Assembly (NCBI GenBank): GCA_017645255.1
Contig: JAGCPI010000030.1
Coordinates: 1 to 45,205, forward strand
Length of the DNA stretch: 45,205 nt
Source of the DNA: a bacterium
Lineage (GTDB): Bacteria; Bacillota_I; Bacilli_A; Mycoplasmatales; Mycoplasmoidaceae
Reading direction: 5' to 3'
Program-made: the position numbers and the translations under genes
In this document: one piece after another, positions 44,753 to 45,205 of the stretch
Layout: the number at the start of each line of letters is the position of its first letter
Position numbering within the stretch: position 1 is the stretch's first letter
Notes under the pieces: generated by a model
Database searches by the model: none
The model's input: the letters and a program-made list of their open reading frames with translations, nothing else
Told to the model about the DNA's origin: nothing

Positions 44753-45160
44753 CTATTTTTGTGTTTCTAGTAGGTCGTCGTCTTTACCTGCTGGACCATT
44801 TAATGGTTTAATCCGAGCATCACGACCGGACCGGTTACGAAGGTAAGTCAAGTAAGCACGGCGAACTTTACCTTTGCTTACTACTTCAATTTCGTTAATT
44901 AATGGAGAGTGCGTTTGAAAGTTAATTTCAACACCAACTCCATCTGAGATCTTACGTAGCATAAATGTTTCATTTAAGCCGTTACCACGCTTACGGATGA
45001 CTACACCCGCAATTTTTTGGATCCGAGTTTTAGCTCCTTCATTAATTAATAAGTGCACAATAATTTCGTCACTTGGAGCAAAATCGGGAAGATCTTTCTT
45101 TAATTGTTTTGATTCAATCTTTTTAATCGCTTCTTTGCGATTAAATCCCATTTTATTCAT
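44753..45160 (-). CDS. rplS: 50S ribosomal protein L19
   Basis: 135 aa; L19 is usually ~115 aa. The core is clear: KIAGVVIRKRGNGLNETFMLRKISDGVGVEINF, then KGKVRRAYLTYLRNRSGRDARI. The extra ~15 residues (PAGKDDDLLETQK) form an acidic tail. ATG 45160 has AGAGG upstream and overlaps the trmD stop by 8 bases. The rplS-trmD order is conserved in bacteria. Confidence 0.97.
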   Translation of the reverse strand: MNKMGFNRKEAIKKIESKQLKKDLPDFAPSDEIIVHLLINEGAKTRIQKIAGVVIRKRGNGLNETFMLRKISDGVGVEINFQTHSPLINEIEVVSKGKVRRAYLTYLRNRSGRDARIKPLNGPAGKDDDLLETQK

Positions 45161-45205
45161 CTTTTTTGCCTCTTAAATATTTCAAGTATAAATCTGGCCG
45201 TTTAG
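45153..45205 (-). CDS. trmD: tRNA (guanine37-N1)-methyltransferase TrmD, C-terminal end only
   Basis: The last 16 codons, read on the minus strand up to the window edge, give KRPDLYLKYLRGKKDE and a TAA. The RPDL motif is the usual end of TrmD, and the place next to rplS fits. The rest is outside the window. Confidence 0.85.
   Translation of the reverse strand, partial: KRPDLYLKYLRGKKDE

Noticed and set aside
1..45205. CRISPR arrays, insertion sequences or prophage genes
   Set aside because: No regularly spaced direct repeats, transposase DDE-type frames or phage structural genes are seen; the repeats found are hairpins, terminators and the AT tract.

Overview
The window is from an AT-rich mollicute (Mycoplasma/Ureaplasma-type bacterium). 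Nearly every long gene reads through in-frame TGA codons at tryptophan positions (for example the W of TrxA WCGPC and of RbgA WFPGH), so translation table 4 applies. Coding density is very high, genes often overlap by 1-8 bases, and the housekeeping set (tsaD, metK, topA, rbgA, rplS-trmD, trxA, potABCD-type transporter) fits a reduced mollicute genome. The species cannot be fixed from the sequence alone. All coordinates below assume UGA = Trp.

Layout. 1-96: end of a tRNA cluster (a partial tRNA, then tRNA-Gly). 97-581: non-coding, rich in inverted repeats, with a tiny ORF that has a strong ribosome binding site. 582-3064 (minus): four tandem AzoR-type flavoprotein reductases. 3111-5657 (minus): a large secreted or surface protein with a Pro/Lys/Val stalk and a C-terminal membrane anchor. 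5740-13781 (minus): an operon of four tightly coupled paralogous-looking proteins (640-694 aa), each with a large cytosolic domain and a C-terminal two-helix membrane hairpin. 13914-17885 (plus, divergent): a 1323-aa superfamily 1 helicase with a C-terminal Vsr/DUF559-like domain. 17898-21371 (plus): a membrane protein, tsaD and an APH/choline-kinase-type kinase. 21419-22567 (minus): metK. 22764-26788 (plus): a single-chain restriction-modification-type enzyme (GIY-YIG/T5orf172-like + helicase + N6-adenine methylase) whose last ~70 codons are out of frame at an (AT)8A tract. 26844-32392 (minus): polyamine-type ABC transporter potA-potB-potC-potD. 32606-39994 (minus): eight HAD-IIB (Cof-type) phosphatase genes. 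40006-45205 (minus): trxA, topA, rbgA, a YitT-family protein, rplS and the 3' end of trmD.

The most interesting parts are (i) the four-gene membrane-hairpin operon divergent from a helicase-nuclease, which has the look of an undescribed membrane-associated system, possibly defence; (ii) the AT-repeat switch in the restriction-modification gene, which is frame-shifted in this sequence and would be restored by loss of one AT unit or gain of two; and (iii) the tandem HAD array, in which three members have lost a catalytic motif IV aspartate. Functions for (i) are inference. The frame arithmetic for (ii) and the residue changes for (iii) are read directly from the sequence.
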